Positions 1 through 10,279 of a stretch of DNA of 64,000 nucleotides are shown one piece after another. This stretch comes from an uncultured Muribaculaceae bacterium (GTDB taxonomy: Bacteria > Bacteroidota > Bacteroidia > Bacteroidales > Muribaculaceae). The DNA lies in assembly GCA_910587425.1 (NCBI GenBank), contig CAJUKU010000003.1, forward strand, positions 177,089 through 241,088. Reading direction: 5' to 3'. The notes beneath the pieces are model-generated. The model saw nothing but the letters and a program-made list of their open reading frames with translations, was not told the DNA's origin and did no database searches. Within the stretch, counting starts at the first letter, position 1. Each line of letters begins with the position of its first letter. The position numbers were made by a program, and so were the translations under genes.

Positions 1-1213
1 TTGCAAGAAACAGCAGCAACACCGCCGTCGATCCAACGAATCCTTTCTCCTCACCTATCGTGCAGAATATGAAGTCGGTGTGCTGCTCCGGCACATACTT
101 CAATTTCGTTTGGGTGCCGTTTAGATACCCTTTGCCGGTGAATCCTCCCGATCCTATGGCTATCTTGCTCTGATTTACGTTGTAACCGGCATTCAGAAGA
201 TCCTCCTCAAGACCGAGCGTCACCTTGATGCGTTGCTGCTGATGTGGTTGCAGCACGGATGTGAAGGCATAGTTGACCGAGAATAGAAACGCTATAGAGA
301 GCACGGCGGCGCATGAAGTCACCACCAGTTTGTGAGCCGGTCCCTTTATGGCATTGAGCAGCATGTAGATGCAGGCTATGCCGATAGTCACGCCGAAGTA
401 TACCGTTCCGTTGACTGTGTAGCCGCAGAAATGGCTCACGGTGGCAATCAGTGCCGTCCCGGCAAACCATATCATGACATTGCGTGCCAGGAGCATCCGG
501 CGGGCATAGAACAGGAGCATAGCCACTATGAGTCCCATGACAATCATGTACACGAGCGCCTGTCCCAACGGTATTCCCATGAGTAGTGGCGTCGAGTATT
601 TGATCGCCAGTACGAATATCACCACCGCGAGAAGCGCGGCAAGCAGCGTGAGTCCCGACATACCTTCGCGGTATAGAACGAAGAAAAGAGCCAGATAGGC
701 AAGTGCTGAACCGGTCTCTTTCTGGGCGAGAATCAGGATTATGGGAATGATGATAATGGCAAGCGCACGAAGGTAGTTGCTCACAGAGTCGTTTAGCTTG
801 AAACCGTATGCCGAAAACAGCTTGGCAAGTGCCAGTGCTGTGGCGAATTTGCCGAATTCCGCCGGTTGGAAACGCAACGGACCGAACACGAGCCACGACC
901 GCGAGCCTTTGATGTCGGGAGCCACGAATATCGTGACTACCATTATGATAAGCACCGCCACATAGACCGGAAACGCATACGTCTCATACATCCGTGCGTC
1001 GATAAGCAGCAGCATCAGGGCGAGTCCGAGGGCAAAAAATATCCACCGCACCTGCTTGCCTGAGAACTCATCGAAATCCAGTATGTTGGCGTTGTCGAAA
1101 TCATAGCTCGCGGCATACACGCTGAACACTCCTGCTATAACGAGCAGAAGGTAGATCACTACCGTGAACCAGTCCACATAGCGGAAATATGAGTTACCAC
1201 TTTTTGACTCCAC
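1..1213 (-). CDS. rodA: rod shape-determining protein RodA, SEDS peptidoglycan polymerase (3' end cut by window)
   Basis: This is a multi-spanning membrane glycosyltransferase of the SEDS family that polymerises lipid II during cell elongation together with PBP2. The reading frame is open from a GTG at 1213 to the window edge and encodes about 404 residues. The family motif PEQHTDFIF is readable near the left edge, and the N-terminal stretch YFRYVDWF is typical of Bacteroidetes RodA. Roughly the last 80 residues lie outside the window. The start is uncertain: the GTG gives the best N-terminus and overlaps the end of mrdA by 20 bases. It is the last visible gene of the mreBCD-mrdA-rodA string, so it is probably translationally coupled to PBP2. 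Confidence 0.93.
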   Translation of the reverse strand, partial: MESKSGNSYFRYVDWFTVVIYLLLVIAGVFSVYAASYDFDNANILDFDEFSGKQVRWIFFALGLALMLLLIDARMYETYAFPVYVAVLIIMVVTIFVAPDIKGSRSWLVFGPLRFQPAEFGKFATALALAKLFSAYGFKLNDSVSNYLRALAIIIIPIILILAQKETGSALAYLALFFVLYREGMSGLTLLAALLAVVIFVLAIKYSTPLLMGIPLGQALVYMIVMGLIVAMLLFYARRMLLARNVMIWFAGTALIATVSHFCGYTVNGTVYFGVTIGIACIYMLLNAIKGPAHKLVVTSCAAVLSIAFLFSVNYAFTSVLQPHQQQRIKVTLGLEEDLLNAGYNVNQSKIAIGSGGFTGKGYLNGTQTKLKYVPEQHTDFIFCTIGEEKGFVGSTAVLLLFLA

Positions 1214-3059
1214 TGTAGATGATGGTGTTTGATGTTAGCATTCTCTCCTCCAGGTACTTTCTGTTGTCGGCTATACGTCCTTTGAGGTATTTCTCTATGA
1301 CGAGGCTTCCGATAGGTACGCCGTAGGTGGCACCGTAACCTGCATTTTCCACGTAGACGCACACTGCAATCTTGGGGTCATTGTACGGAGCGAATCCGAT
1401 AAACGCCGAGTGGTCTTTTCCGTGGGGATTCTGTGCAGTTCCGGTTTTTCCGGCGACCTCGATGTCGGGCAGGTTGGCAAGGTGACAGGTGCCACCGGTG
1501 ACAGCCATGCGCATACCCTCAGCCACGCTCATGAAATGTTCGCGGCGGATGTCAGGTGTGTGACGCTCGACAGTTTCTGCCGGCATCACCGTGTCTTCAA
1601 TCTCTTTCACCACATGTGGCGTAATGAACCAACCGCGGTTGGCTATGGTGGCGCACAGGTTGGCGATTTGCAGGGGGGTGGCAAGTATCTCGCCTTGACC
1701 GATCGCTACAGATATTATGGTGTTGGCGCTCCATCGGTTCTCGCCGTATACTTTGTTGTAGAATGCGGCGTTAGGTATGAATCCGCGGCTCTCGCCGGGC
1801 AGATCCACTCCGAGACGGTAGCCATATCCCAGCTCAACGAGGTGCCGTTTCCACACCTCGAATGCCTCGGCTGCCGAACCGTACTTCGACCGGCGGTTGT
1901 CGATCATTCCCTTCAGACCCCAGCAGAAGTATGCGTTGCAAGATGTCTGCAGGGCGGGAAGCAAAGGCAGTGGCGATCCGTGCCCATGGCATCCCACCTT
2001 GAGTCCTCCGTTGATGAATCCATGGTAGCAAGGATATGTCGTTGTGGGCTGTATGATGTTCTCTTCGAGAAGTATTAGTCCGTTTGCAGGTTTGAATGTC
2101 GATCCCGGAGGATAGGCACCCATCAGAGCGCGGTCGAAGAGCGGCTTTAGCTTGTCGGCTACAAGTGTCTTGTAGTTTTCACCTCGTTTTCTGCCCACGA
2201 GCAGTGATGGATCATAGGTCGGGGAGGATACAAGTGCAAGGATCTCGCCTGTCGACGGCTCTATGGCGACCACGGCACCGATCTTGTTCACCATGAGCGA
2301 CTCGGCATATTGCTGAAGCTCTATGTCGATGCTCATCTTGAGGTTTCGTCCGGAGATTGCAGGGCGGTCGTGTGCTCCGTTCTCATAGCGTCCCTGGATC
2401 TGACCGCGGGCATCGCGGATAAGTATTTCCGCTCCTTTCTGACCGCGGAGGTAAGGTTCGTAGCTGCGCTCTATCCCGAGGTCGCCTGTATAGTCGCCCG
2501 AAGCGTAATATGGATCGCGGTCAATGTCGGTCTTCGATACCTCGCGGATATTGCCGAGCACGTTGGCGGCGGCTGTGTAGCCATACTCACGCAGAATACG
2601 TTTCTGTATGAAGAATCCGGGATAACGGTACATTTTCTCCTGAAGGCGTCCGTAATCCTCAGCCGAGAGATGCGTGATGAGCTTCTGTGGAGTATACGAT
2701 GAATAGCCGGGATTCAACCTCCGGTCTTTCATGTCGGCAAAGCGCTTGCGCAGCTGTTCGGGCGTGATGTCGATGGTTCGGCAGAAGTCAAGGGTGTCAA
2801 ACGGCGTAACATCGCGCGGGATCATCATAACATCGTATGCCGGCTGATTGTATACCACCACCTTGCCGTTGCGGTCATATATTATGCCTCGCGACGGATA
2901 GATGGCTTTTTTCAGGAATGCGTTGGAATCGGCGCTGTCTTTGTAGCGCGAATCCATAACCTGTAGGTTGAAAAGCCTGACTATATATATCGCGACGATT
3001 ATGATGATGAACGAGGCGATCACATATTTCCGCTTCTCCAGCTTATAGTCTTTTCGCAT
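1194..3059 (-). CDS. mrdA: penicillin-binding protein 2 (elongasome transpeptidase)
   Basis: This is a class B penicillin-binding protein that cross-links peptidoglycan during lateral wall growth. It has 621 residues, the usual length. One membrane anchor lies at residues 11-33, followed by the PBP dimerisation region and the transpeptidase domain. The three active-site motifs are present: STFK near residue 318, SCN about 55 residues later, and KTGTAQ near 535. It starts inside the end of mreD (17-base overlap) and its stop overlaps the rodA start, which indicates tight coupling within the shape operon. Known partners are RodA, MreC and MreD. Confidence 0.96.
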   Translation of the reverse strand: MRKDYKLEKRKYVIASFIIIIVAIYIVRLFNLQVMDSRYKDSADSNAFLKKAIYPSRGIIYDRNGKVVVYNQPAYDVMMIPRDVTPFDTLDFCRTIDITPEQLRKRFADMKDRRLNPGYSSYTPQKLITHLSAEDYGRLQEKMYRYPGFFIQKRILREYGYTAAANVLGNIREVSKTDIDRDPYYASGDYTGDLGIERSYEPYLRGQKGAEILIRDARGQIQGRYENGAHDRPAISGRNLKMSIDIELQQYAESLMVNKIGAVVAIEPSTGEILALVSSPTYDPSLLVGRKRGENYKTLVADKLKPLFDRALMGAYPPGSTFKPANGLILLEENIIQPTTTYPCYHGFINGGLKVGCHGHGSPLPLLPALQTSCNAYFCWGLKGMIDNRRSKYGSAAEAFEVWKRHLVELGYGYRLGVDLPGESRGFIPNAAFYNKVYGENRWSANTIISVAIGQGEILATPLQIANLCATIANRGWFITPHVVKEIEDTVMPAETVERHTPDIRREHFMSVAEGMRMAVTGGTCHLANLPDIEVAGKTGTAQNPHGKDHSAFIGFAPYNDPKIAVCVYVENAGYGATYGVPIGSLVIEKYLKGRIADNRKYLEERMLTSNTIIYSGVKKW

Positions 3060-3564
3060 GTTGAGGTGTGGTGAGAGTGTCGGCTGCCATTATAAGCCCC
3101 CATGTGAGTATTGTGGAGCAGATAATCTTCAGCAACAGTTTGAGCGGATTGAACAGTGAGAACGCTTCGACGGTGAAAATCAAAGTGGTGAATACGACAG
3201 TGAACGTGAGTGCGTACTTAGCGAATACCGGTAGCCCGAAAGAGCGGATGGACGGCACCGGATCGGCGATATCCTCCTCGCGCGGCAGATAAAGCTTGAG
3301 TATAGGCTTGCGCAGTGCGCATGTCACGGTGGCAACAAGTGAGTTCAATCCAGGGGTGTCGGCGAAAACATCGACAAGCAGTCCGGTCACGAAAGCTATC
3401 GTCAGCACCAGGTTCAGATTGGTTTTCAGCGGCAGACGCAGAAATATGTAGATGTAGACCAGTGGCGTCGCTACTCCCCACAGACTTATGCGGTTGAACA
3501 CCAGCACCTGGAGCAGTATCAGCACTATTGCTGTTATAGCCGATTGGATAATGATGCGGTTCAT
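3043..3564 (-). CDS. mreD: rod shape-determining protein MreD
   Basis: This is a small integral membrane protein of 173 residues with about five hydrophobic segments, as expected for MreD. It links MreC to the elongation machinery. Sequence identity within the family is low, so the call rests on size, hydrophobic pattern and position between mreC and mrdA. The start overlaps the end of mreC by four bases, typical of coupled genes in this operon. Confidence 0.9.
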   Translation of the reverse strand: MNRIIIQSAITAIVLILLQVLVFNRISLWGVATPLVYIYIFLRLPLKTNLNLVLTIAFVTGLLVDVFADTPGLNSLVATVTCALRKPILKLYLPREEDIADPVPSIRSFGLPVFAKYALTFTVVFTTLIFTVEAFSLFNPLKLLLKIICSTILTWGLIMAADTLTTPQHAKRL

Positions 3565-4421
3565 AAGCCAAATTTGGATTCGGTTTTGATGTCGCGTTCC
3601 ACCTCATGCAGCTCATCGCGCATGTGGTCATCGACGATGCGTACGGTGCCGAGTGTCGTGAAGTCGGTGAAAAGTTCCACACGCAGGGTGAAGAAATTCT
3701 CGTCATTGTCGCGAAGTGACTTGATAACCCTTCCTACAGGCACACCCTCCGGGAAAACCGTGGAGTAGCCGCTTGTGATAATAGTGTCGCCGACTTCAAA
3801 AACCGCATGTCGCGGAAGTTCCTCCAGAAGTGCTTCTGAGGGATTCTTGCCATCCCACACGAGCGATCCCACATGGTCGTAACCCTTCACCTTGCATGAT
3901 AGCCGCAGGTGGCTGTTCAGAAGCGATATTACCCGTGCGGAATGTGGTCCGGTAACATTCACGATGCCGACAATGCCGTTCTGGTCAATGACACCCATCT
4001 CCGGGTGCACCCCGTCGAGCTCGCCTTTGTCGAGTGTGACGTAGTTGTACGGCCGGTTGACGGAGTTGTTGATCACATGCGCTACAATGAAGCTATACCG
4101 TGCAAGTGCGGAGTCGATCTCCTGATGTGCCACATAGTCGCTGTCGCGGTATTGACGGAGCTGCCTCTTAAGCTCGAGAACCTCTATCTCCAGGTCGATG
4201 CACCGCCGCTGCAGGTCGTTGTTGACATCGCGCAGGTGGAAATAGCCGGTCACGGAACTTGCTGCACCGTAGGTCGTCGCGGCTACGCTGTTTGCCGATG
4301 TCAGGTAGACATGCTGCTGGTATGGGTTGTTGCGGAACAGCAGCATGCAGCTCAGAGCCACATACACTATCAGCAACATCCACGGACTGTAGCGGAGGAT
4401 GAAGTTGATGAGGTTTCTCAC
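3561..4421 (-). CDS. mreC: rod shape-determining protein MreC
   Basis: This is a 286-residue periplasmic scaffold protein. It has one membrane anchor at about residues 12-30, a coiled-coil region around 63-90 rich in Leu/Arg/Glu, and then the paired beta-barrel domain (for example the stretch around GIVGIVNVTGP). MreC organises MreB, PBP2 and RodA into the elongasome. It lies 29 bases after mreB and overlaps mreD, in the standard mreB-mreC-mreD order. Confidence 0.95.
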   Translation of the reverse strand: MRNLINFILRYSPWMLLIVYVALSCMLLFRNNPYQQHVYLTSANSVAATTYGAASSVTGYFHLRDVNNDLQRRCIDLEIEVLELKRQLRQYRDSDYVAHQEIDSALARYSFIVAHVINNSVNRPYNYVTLDKGELDGVHPEMGVIDQNGIVGIVNVTGPHSARVISLLNSHLRLSCKVKGYDHVGSLVWDGKNPSEALLEELPRHAVFEVGDTIITSGYSTVFPEGVPVGRVIKSLRDNDENFFTLRVELFTDFTTLGTVRIVDDHMRDELHEVERDIKTESKFGL

Positions 4422-4450
4422 GTCAGGTCAATGCGCGTGCGGGCGTCGGA

Positions 4451-5470
4451 TCAGCGGATGAGGAATGAGAATTTGTCGATGTTCTTCAAGGCTACGCCGG
4501 TACCCTTAGCCACTGCGAGCAGCGGATCCTCGGCTATGTGGAACTGGATGCCGATCTTGTCGGTCAGACGTTTGTCAAGTCCGCGCAGCAGTGCGCCACC
4601 CCCTGCAAGGTAGATTCCGTTCTTCACTATGTCGGCGTAGAGTTCGGGGGGAGTCTGCTCAAGCGCGGCGAGCACGGCAGCCTCTATCTTGCTCACAGAT
4701 TTCTCTATGCAGTGCGATATCTCCTGATATGAAACGGCTACCTCCATAGGAAGTGCGGTCATCTGGTTGGGACCGTGCACGATGTAATCTTCCGGCGGAT
4801 TCTCAAGTTCTGTAAGTGCTGAGCCGACGTTGATCTTGATAAGCTCGGCAGTGCGTTCGCCCACGCGCACATTGTGCACGCGGCGCATGTGCTCCTGTAT
4901 GTTGTCGGTCAGGTCGTCGCCGGCTATCTTGATGCTCTTGTTGGATACAATGCCTCCGAGCGAGATTACGGCGATCTCTGTCGTACCGCCGCCAATGTCG
5001 ACGATCATGTTGCCTTCAGGCGCAACCACATCCAGTCCGATACCGAGGGCGGCAGCCATTGGCTCGTAAAGCATGTAGACGTCACGGCCGCCGGCATGTT
5101 CCGAAGAGTCGCGCACGGCACGGATCTCTACGTCGGTCGATCCGGAGGGGATGCCGAGCACCATGCGCATTGACGGGCTGAACCAGCGGCTTTTGGCGCT
5201 TGCTTTCTCAACGAATCCGCGGATCATCATCTCGGCGGCGTTGAAGTCGGCTATGACGCCCTCGCGGAGCGGACGTATGGTGCGTATATTGTCATTCTCA
5301 CGACCCTGCATCATCTGTGCCTCGGTGCCCACGGTCAGGAGTTTGCCTGTGCGCACTTCGATAGCTACGATGGAAGGCTCGTTGATTACGATCTTATCGT
5401 TGTTTATTATGATTGTATTGGCTGTCCCGAGATCGATTGCGATCTCTTTGGTCAATGAAAAAAGTCCCAT
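4451..5470 (-). CDS. mreB: actin-like cell-shape protein MreB
   Basis: This is a bacterial actin homologue of 339 residues that forms membrane-bound filaments directing wall synthesis. The phosphate-1 motif DLGTANT is at residues 13-19, and the phosphate-2 region is MIVDIGGGTTEIAV. The adenosine motif AGGGALLRGL is near residue 290. The length and start (MGLFSLTKE) match the family. It follows purH with a 63-base gap that shows no strong terminator, so readthrough from purH is plausible, as is usual in Bacteroides. Confidence 0.97.
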   Translation of the reverse strand: MGLFSLTKEIAIDLGTANTIIINNDKIVINEPSIVAIEVRTGKLLTVGTEAQMMQGRENDNIRTIRPLREGVIADFNAAEMMIRGFVEKASAKSRWFSPSMRMVLGIPSGSTDVEIRAVRDSSEHAGGRDVYMLYEPMAAALGIGLDVVAPEGNMIVDIGGGTTEIAVISLGGIVSNKSIKIAGDDLTDNIQEHMRRVHNVRVGERTAELIKINVGSALTELENPPEDYIVHGPNQMTALPMEVAVSYQEISHCIEKSVSKIEAAVLAALEQTPPELYADIVKNGIYLAGGGALLRGLDKRLTDKIGIQFHIAEDPLLAVAKGTGVALKNIDKFSFLIR

Positions 5471-5533
5471 TTCGTGTGGTGTTAAATATGTGTGGGAAAA
5501 TCTTGCTGCGTGTCAGGGATTACGGACACACTC

Positions 5534-7057
5534 TTAATGTTTGAAGTGGCGTATGCCGGTGGTGACCATAGCCACGCCGTGTGCGTTACAGTAGTCCACA
5601 CTCTCCTGATCACGGATAGAGCCGCCGGGCTGGATCACGGCGGTGATGCCTGCCTGGTTGGCTATCTCCACGCAGTCGCCGAAGGGGAAGAATGCATCGG
5701 ATGCCATGACGGCGCCACGGAGATCGAATCCGAATGAGAGAGCCTTGGCGATAGCCTGCTTGAGGGCGTCGACACGCGATGTCTGACCGATGCCGCTTGC
5801 CACAAGCTGTGAGCCTTTGGCGAGAACGATGGCATTGCTCTTGCTGTGCTTCACGATTTTGTTGGCGAAGAGCAGATCGGCAACCTGCTCGTCGGTGGGT
5901 TTCTCGACGGTTGCGGGTGTGAGATCGGCTGCGGTCTCGGTATGGAGGTCGCGCTCCTGACGCAGAGCGCCGTTGAGTATCGAGCGGTACTGCACGGTAG
6001 TGTCGAGCGGGTAGCGCTGGATCAGGATTATGCGGTTTTTCTTTTTTGTGAGTATTGCAAGCGCGCCTTCGCTGTAGGAGGGGGCGATTATAACCTCGAA
6101 GAATATCTTGTCGATCTCAGCGGCGGTGTCGGCATCAATCTCGCGGTTGGCGATCAGAACGCCGCCGAAGGCTGAAACGGGGTCGCCTGCAAGTGCGTCG
6201 GTCCAAGCCTGGAGCATGGTCGGGCGTGTAGCGACACCGCATGCGTTGTTGTGCTTGAGGATGGCTAATGTCGGATCGTTGAATTCGGCGATAAGGCTGA
6301 CGGCTGCGTCTATGTCGAGCAGATTGTTGTATGAGATCTCCTTGCCGTGTATCTGGTTGAGAAGATCGTCGAAATCACCGTAGAAAGTGCCTTTCTGGTG
6401 GGGATTCTCACCGTAGCGCATCTTCTTGTGACCGTCGACGGCTATGCGGAGATAGTCGGGTGTTTCACCGGCAAAGTAGTTGTAGATGTCGGAATCATAG
6501 CCCGATGATACTGCGAATGCCTCGGCTGCGAAGAAGCGGCGTTCGGCGAGAGTGGTCTGTGCTCCGTTTTGGCTCAGCAGTTCGGCAAGGGGTGCATACT
6601 GCGCTTTCGATGCCACGATCACCACGTCATTGAAGTTCTTTGCTGCTGCACGGATGAGAGAGATGCCGCCTATGTCGATCTTCTCGATGATATCTTCGGG
6701 CGATGCTCCTGATTTCACGGTGTCGGCGAAGGGATATAGATCCACGATCACCAGGTCAATGTCAGGAATCTCGTACTGTGCAGTCTGCTGGCGGTCCTGC
6801 TCGTTGTCGCGGCGGTTGAGGATGCCTCCGAACACTTTCGGGTGAAGGGTTTTCACACGCCCTCCAAGGATTGAGGGATAGGCAGTCAGATCCTCGACGG
6901 CATCGCAGGGATAGCCAAGCTGTTCGATAAACTGGCGTGTGCCGCCGGTCGAGAGGAATTTCACGCCTGAAGCGTGGAGCATGGAAAGTATATTGTCAAG
7001 TCCGTCCTTATGGTAAACGGATACTAACGCTGTGCGGATTTTTCTGATATCTGCCAT
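5534..7057 (-). CDS. purH: bifunctional AICAR formyltransferase / IMP cyclohydrolase
   Basis: This enzyme catalyses the last two steps of IMP synthesis in purine biosynthesis. The 507 residues comprise an MGS-like IMP cyclohydrolase domain (about 1-140, with FLSTGGTRQF and SILGGRVKTLHP) and the AICAR transformylase domain (about 190-507, with KMRYGENPHQ and LKHNNACG). It heads the shape-gene string. A TAACTTTG promoter box lies 40 bases upstream. Placement upstream of mreB is a conserved Bacteroidetes arrangement (recalled, not checked). Confidence 0.97.
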   Translation of the reverse strand: MADIRKIRTALVSVYHKDGLDNILSMLHASGVKFLSTGGTRQFIEQLGYPCDAVEDLTAYPSILGGRVKTLHPKVFGGILNRRDNEQDRQQTAQYEIPDIDLVIVDLYPFADTVKSGASPEDIIEKIDIGGISLIRAAAKNFNDVVIVASKAQYAPLAELLSQNGAQTTLAERRFFAAEAFAVSSGYDSDIYNYFAGETPDYLRIAVDGHKKMRYGENPHQKGTFYGDFDDLLNQIHGKEISYNNLLDIDAAVSLIAEFNDPTLAILKHNNACGVATRPTMLQAWTDALAGDPVSAFGGVLIANREIDADTAAEIDKIFFEVIIAPSYSEGALAILTKKKNRIILIQRYPLDTTVQYRSILNGALRQERDLHTETAADLTPATVEKPTDEQVADLLFANKIVKHSKSNAIVLAKGSQLVASGIGQTSRVDALKQAIAKALSFGFDLRGAVMASDAFFPFGDCVEIANQAGITAVIQPGGSIRDQESVDYCNAHGVAMVTTGIRHFKH

Positions 7058-7096
7058 TTTATGTGTGTAAAATATGTGATCACTCTATTTGAGCTG

Positions 7097-7104
7097 CAAA
7101 GTTA
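7097..7104 (-). promoter_or_regulatory. -7 promoter box for purH and the shape genes
   Basis: TAACTTTG on the minus strand matches the Bacteroidetes TAnnTTTG consensus. It predicts a leader of about 35 bases before purH. No good -33 TTTG is present at the ideal spacing, so this is moderate evidence. Confidence 0.55.
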
Positions 7105-7198
7105 CAAAATGAATTTGAAAAACCACAGCCTCACGGTGCGGTAAATTGTTGCTAAAGCGGCTGTAATGGTGAAAAAAGTGGTGGACGACGGTTTTCGG

Positions 7199-8518
7199 TC
7201 AGTTGTAGGCGCCGAGCGCGCGTCCGGCGATACCGTACCGGTCGGTGCGCGTGGCTGTCGCCTGATCGCGTGCGGGTGAGGCGGGGTCAAGCCGGAAGTC
7301 CATCAGATAGTTCTCAAGATCAAGCATGAACATTGGATCTTTTCCCCATAGGCATGATGTGAATTGCTGGTCGTCTGTTCCCGTTGTGCCGAAAAGGCAT
7401 TTCTCAAATCTTACATTGGGTAGTGCCTCGTCGGCTATCTCCGCTTCTGATCCATCGCCGTGGATTATGCTTTCTGTCACTTTTGCCGATGAATTTTCAT
7501 CAATGCTTAATGCCGCTCCGGTAGGCAATGCGAACAGATAATGGTTTGACAGTGTGCATCGGTCTATCGTGGCTTTAGAGTCAGTCAGGCTTATCAATGA
7601 ACCGGCAGCATTGGTAAACTCTGTGCCTGTGGCTGTGAGTGTCGAGGAGTTGGCACTTATAAGCGTTGCGGCACTGTTGGTCACACGGCAATTGTCGAGA
7701 TTCAAGGCACTGCCGGATAGCATATTGATCCCATCGGAGGTGTTCTGTATTGAGATGTGAGATAATGTGTTGTCGGCTGACATCTCTCCGATAGTCACGC
7801 CATGCCATTGTGAGGACATGACATCGAACGGTACACCCTTTATAACGTCCGACAGGCGGTCGCCGCGCAGCGTAACTTCTCTATCCGGCTCTCCACGAAA
7901 ATCGATTGAACCATCGACGCTCATTGATGCTGCGTCATGAAAGTAGATTGTGGCGCCGGGGTTTGCCGTTAGTTTAACACCTGCTGCAATAGTCAGGTTT
8001 CCGAACACACGCACTACGGCATCTTCCGGCAGTTCGATGTCGGCGGTGATTGTATGGTCGCGCCATACGGTAGGGATAAGTGTCGACGCTTTTACCGGCA
8101 GTGTGAGGGTCACTCCGTTGGCGATGACTTCGATGTTGGCTGAGAATGCGCCGGTTGGTGTCGCTTCGGCAAGGATATAGATAGAGTCTCCACCGCGTAT
8201 TTCTACGCCGGAAAATTCCGTGCCGGAACGTCCGTCGACATTGATGCTTAACGTGCCTCCTTTGCAGTCAGTGACAGATACTTTCTCCAGTATCACGCTT
8301 TTGTCAGCGTGGTTTTGGAGCGTCGTTATCGCTGTGGGCGATGCCTCGTCAGCCCAAAGTGTGCCGAGGTCAAGTGTGTCGGATGAAAATGTCGGGGCAT
8401 CCGAGGGCGACGTCGTTATGCCGTCAGAGATGCAGCCTGTCAGCGCAAGCACGGCGGCAAGTAATATTATGATCTTTTGCAAAGTCCGGAATATTTGTGT
8501 GTAGAGTTGTGAATCCAT
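7199..8518 (-). CDS. lipoprotein with right-handed beta-helix-like repeats, unknown function
   Basis: This is an exported protein of 439 residues. I chose the ATG at 8518 (MDSQLYTQIF) rather than an upstream one at 8593 because it leads directly into a signal peptide ending in the lipobox LALTGC. The middle and C-terminal parts carry Ser/Thr/Asp/Asn-rich repeats (for example SALNLDNCRVTNS and ATIDRCTLSNH) with the rhythm of a parallel beta-helix. The C-terminal end GRALGAYN resembles the closing motif of 'choice-of-anchor' beta-helix proteins in this phylum. It probably sits at the cell surface and may bind or process polysaccharide; no catalytic site can be assigned. Confidence 0.7.
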   Translation of the reverse strand: MDSQLYTQIFRTLQKIIILLAAVLALTGCISDGITTSPSDAPTFSSDTLDLGTLWADEASPTAITTLQNHADKSVILEKVSVTDCKGGTLSINVDGRSGTEFSGVEIRGGDSIYILAEATPTGAFSANIEVIANGVTLTLPVKASTLIPTVWRDHTITADIELPEDAVVRVFGNLTIAAGVKLTANPGATIYFHDAASMSVDGSIDFRGEPDREVTLRGDRLSDVIKGVPFDVMSSQWHGVTIGEMSADNTLSHISIQNTSDGINMLSGSALNLDNCRVTNSAATLISANSSTLTATGTEFTNAAGSLISLTDSKATIDRCTLSNHYLFALPTGAALSIDENSSAKVTESIIHGDGSEAEIADEALPNVRFEKCLFGTTGTDDQQFTSCLWGKDPMFMLDLENYLMDFRLDPASPARDQATATRTDRYGIAGRALGAYN

Positions 8519-8642
8519 AGTCTGAAACGTGTTCTGCCGCTGTTTTATTGCACCGTGCGCTATTTTGTAATACATTCGACTGAACAAAATCAACCCAAAA
8601 TGATTATAATATATGTGAACATCATTTAAAAACTATAACGAT

Positions 8643-9182
8643 ATGATTAAGAAACTTTTTTCCACCATGCTGCTTGCTGCTGTGCTGGTAATGGGCATGA
8701 GTTCCTGCGGCTCGGAGGATAAGGAGCAACAGCGTGTCTGCAAGGAGATTTCGGAAGCTATGACAGCACAGAAATTTGACAAGGTGACTGAGCTTTGCGG
8801 ATCACTCTACGAACGTCTCCCTGAATGCTCTGTGAAGACTCTCGGTGATCTTACAATGAGTTATATAACACTTTCTGCCGTAGGTATAGCCAACAGTAAT
8901 GAGGATCAGGTTGTCGATTGCATGCGTCATGCCGTAGATTGCTATGATGAGGCTATGAAGAAAGATCCTAACGCCGCAAAGAAGCTTTGGGACGAGATGG
9001 CATCGAAGAAAAACGAGCAGGGTCTATCCATCAATCCCACAGAGATTGTGGAGATCTTCCGCCAACAGCTTTCGGCGTATGATGCTGCTACAGCCGCTGC
9101 CGACAGCATTCAGCCTTCGGCTGAGTCTGAACTGGCAAGTGAGACAGCTCTTGAGGTAACCGAAGCTGTAAGTCAGGACTGA
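8643..9182 (+). CDS. small helical lipoprotein of unknown function
   Basis: This 179-residue protein has a signal peptide ending in a lipobox (MGMSSCGS). The mature part is predicted to be mainly helical and charged, with the Ala/Glu/Ser-rich tail common in disordered lipoprotein ends. I do not recognise a family. It is transcribed divergently from the neighbouring beta-helix lipoprotein and is followed at once by a strong hairpin terminator, so it is probably a single-gene unit. Confidence 0.7.
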   Translation: MIKKLFSTMLLAAVLVMGMSSCGSEDKEQQRVCKEISEAMTAQKFDKVTELCGSLYERLPECSVKTLGDLTMSYITLSAVGIANSNEDQVVDCMRHAVDCYDEAMKKDPNAAKKLWDEMASKKNEQGLSINPTEIVEIFRQQLSAYDAATAAADSIQPSAESELASETALEVTEAVSQD

Positions 9183-9196
9183 ACAACTATCCATAT

Positions 9197-9238
9197 AAAC
9201 AAGATTGGTGCGCTGCAATTGGCGTACCAATCTTGTTT
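9197..9238. terminator. bidirectional hairpin terminator
   Basis: A perfect 13-base stem (AAACAAGATTGGT at 9197-9209 with its complement at 9226-9238) is followed by T-rich sequence on the plus strand. It ends the 8643 lipoprotein transcript and probably also the glycosyltransferase transcript from the other side. Confidence 0.8.
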
Positions 9239-9267
9239 TATATTATACAATCTTGTTTTATATTATA
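9228..9267. repeat. 20-base tandem duplication of the terminator arm
   Basis: The 20-base unit beginning CAATCTTG at 9228-9247 is repeated exactly at 9248-9267. The second copy contains the last codons and stop of the glycosyltransferase gene. It looks like a recent local duplication. Confidence 0.8.
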
Positions 9268-10279
9268 ATTGAGTGAAACGGCGGTGACCCAGAAGATAGT
9301 TGTGGTGGAGAATGCTCAACGGGCGATTTGTGCCTGTCCGGAGCATGTCGGGTGCGTCATCTGGTGCGGTAGCCATATCCTTGCGCATGCGTGCGAAATC
9401 ATGGTGCGCACACACTATCGCACCGGCATGTCGCCATTTAAATGTCGCGATGAATCTTGCCCAGGCGAGCGTGTCGAGGAGCCTACGGACAATAAGTCTT
9501 TTTTTTGCTATGCGCCGCGGAAGATTGCGGTGCATCATCAGCAGGTTGTTGCGGAAGTTGAGATACGTCTTCTTCGGGTCTGATGCGTCTAGGCTCGCGC
9601 CGCCGAGATGGCTTACGGTACTATTTGTCACAGTGGCAATCTTGAAACCGGCGAGCTGCATGCGCCAGCACAGATCGATCTCCTCCATGTGGGCGAAGAA
9701 TGCCGGTTCAAGCCCTCCGAGTTTCAGATACAGTTCTGTCCGCACCATCATCGCGGCGCCTGATGCCCAGAATGAGGGGAGTGGGGCGGGGGAGTCGTAT
9801 TGTCCGTTGTCTTGCTCCAAGCTGTCGAATATGCGTCCGCGGCAATATGGATATCCATGGCGGTCAAGGAATCCTCCGGCGGCTCCCGCATATTCAAATC
9901 TGCCCGGTTTACGCACTGAGTGAATCTTCGGTTGGCAGGCTCCAAGCTTCGGATCAGCCTCCATCGCAGCTACGAGAGGAGCTATCCACCCCTCGTGAGG
10001 CATAGCATCGGAGTTGAGCAACACAGTATATCGGTAGCCGCTATGCTGCAGTGCAAGATTGTAGCCTTCGGCAAATCCGTGGTTTTTTACGAAACGCAGC
10101 ACATTTACTTCCGGGAATTCATTGCTGAGAACCGCAAGTGAGTCATCAGTACTTCCATTGTCGGCAACTATTATATCGGCGACATCACGTGGCGTGTTGG
10201 CGATTACGTAGGGCAGGAAGCGGCGCAGCAGCTCTGATCCGTTCCAGTTAAGTATTATGACGGCTGTCTGCGGCTTCAT
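9263..10279 (-). CDS. family 2 glycosyltransferase
   Basis: This is a GT-A fold glycosyltransferase of 338 residues that probably adds a sugar to a surface glycan or lipid. The N-terminal motif AVIILNWNGSELL and the nucleotide-sugar site IIVADNGSTDDS are clear. LLNSDAMPHEGW and MEEIDLCWR match the rhamnosyltransferase-like GT2 group. No membrane segment is evident. Its start overlaps the stop of mtaB by four bases, so the two are likely co-transcribed from the mtaB promoter. The acceptor and donor cannot be read from the sequence. Confidence 0.88.
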   Translation of the reverse strand: MKPQTAVIILNWNGSELLRRFLPYVIANTPRDVADIIVADNGSTDDSLAVLSNEFPEVNVLRFVKNHGFAEGYNLALQHSGYRYTVLLNSDAMPHEGWIAPLVAAMEADPKLGACQPKIHSVRKPGRFEYAGAAGGFLDRHGYPYCRGRIFDSLEQDNGQYDSPAPLPSFWASGAAMMVRTELYLKLGGLEPAFFAHMEEIDLCWRMQLAGFKIATVTNSTVSHLGGASLDASDPKKTYLNFRNNLLMMHRNLPRRIAKKRLIVRRLLDTLAWARFIATFKWRHAGAIVCAHHDFARMRKDMATAPDDAPDMLRTGTNRPLSILHHNYLLGHRRFTQL

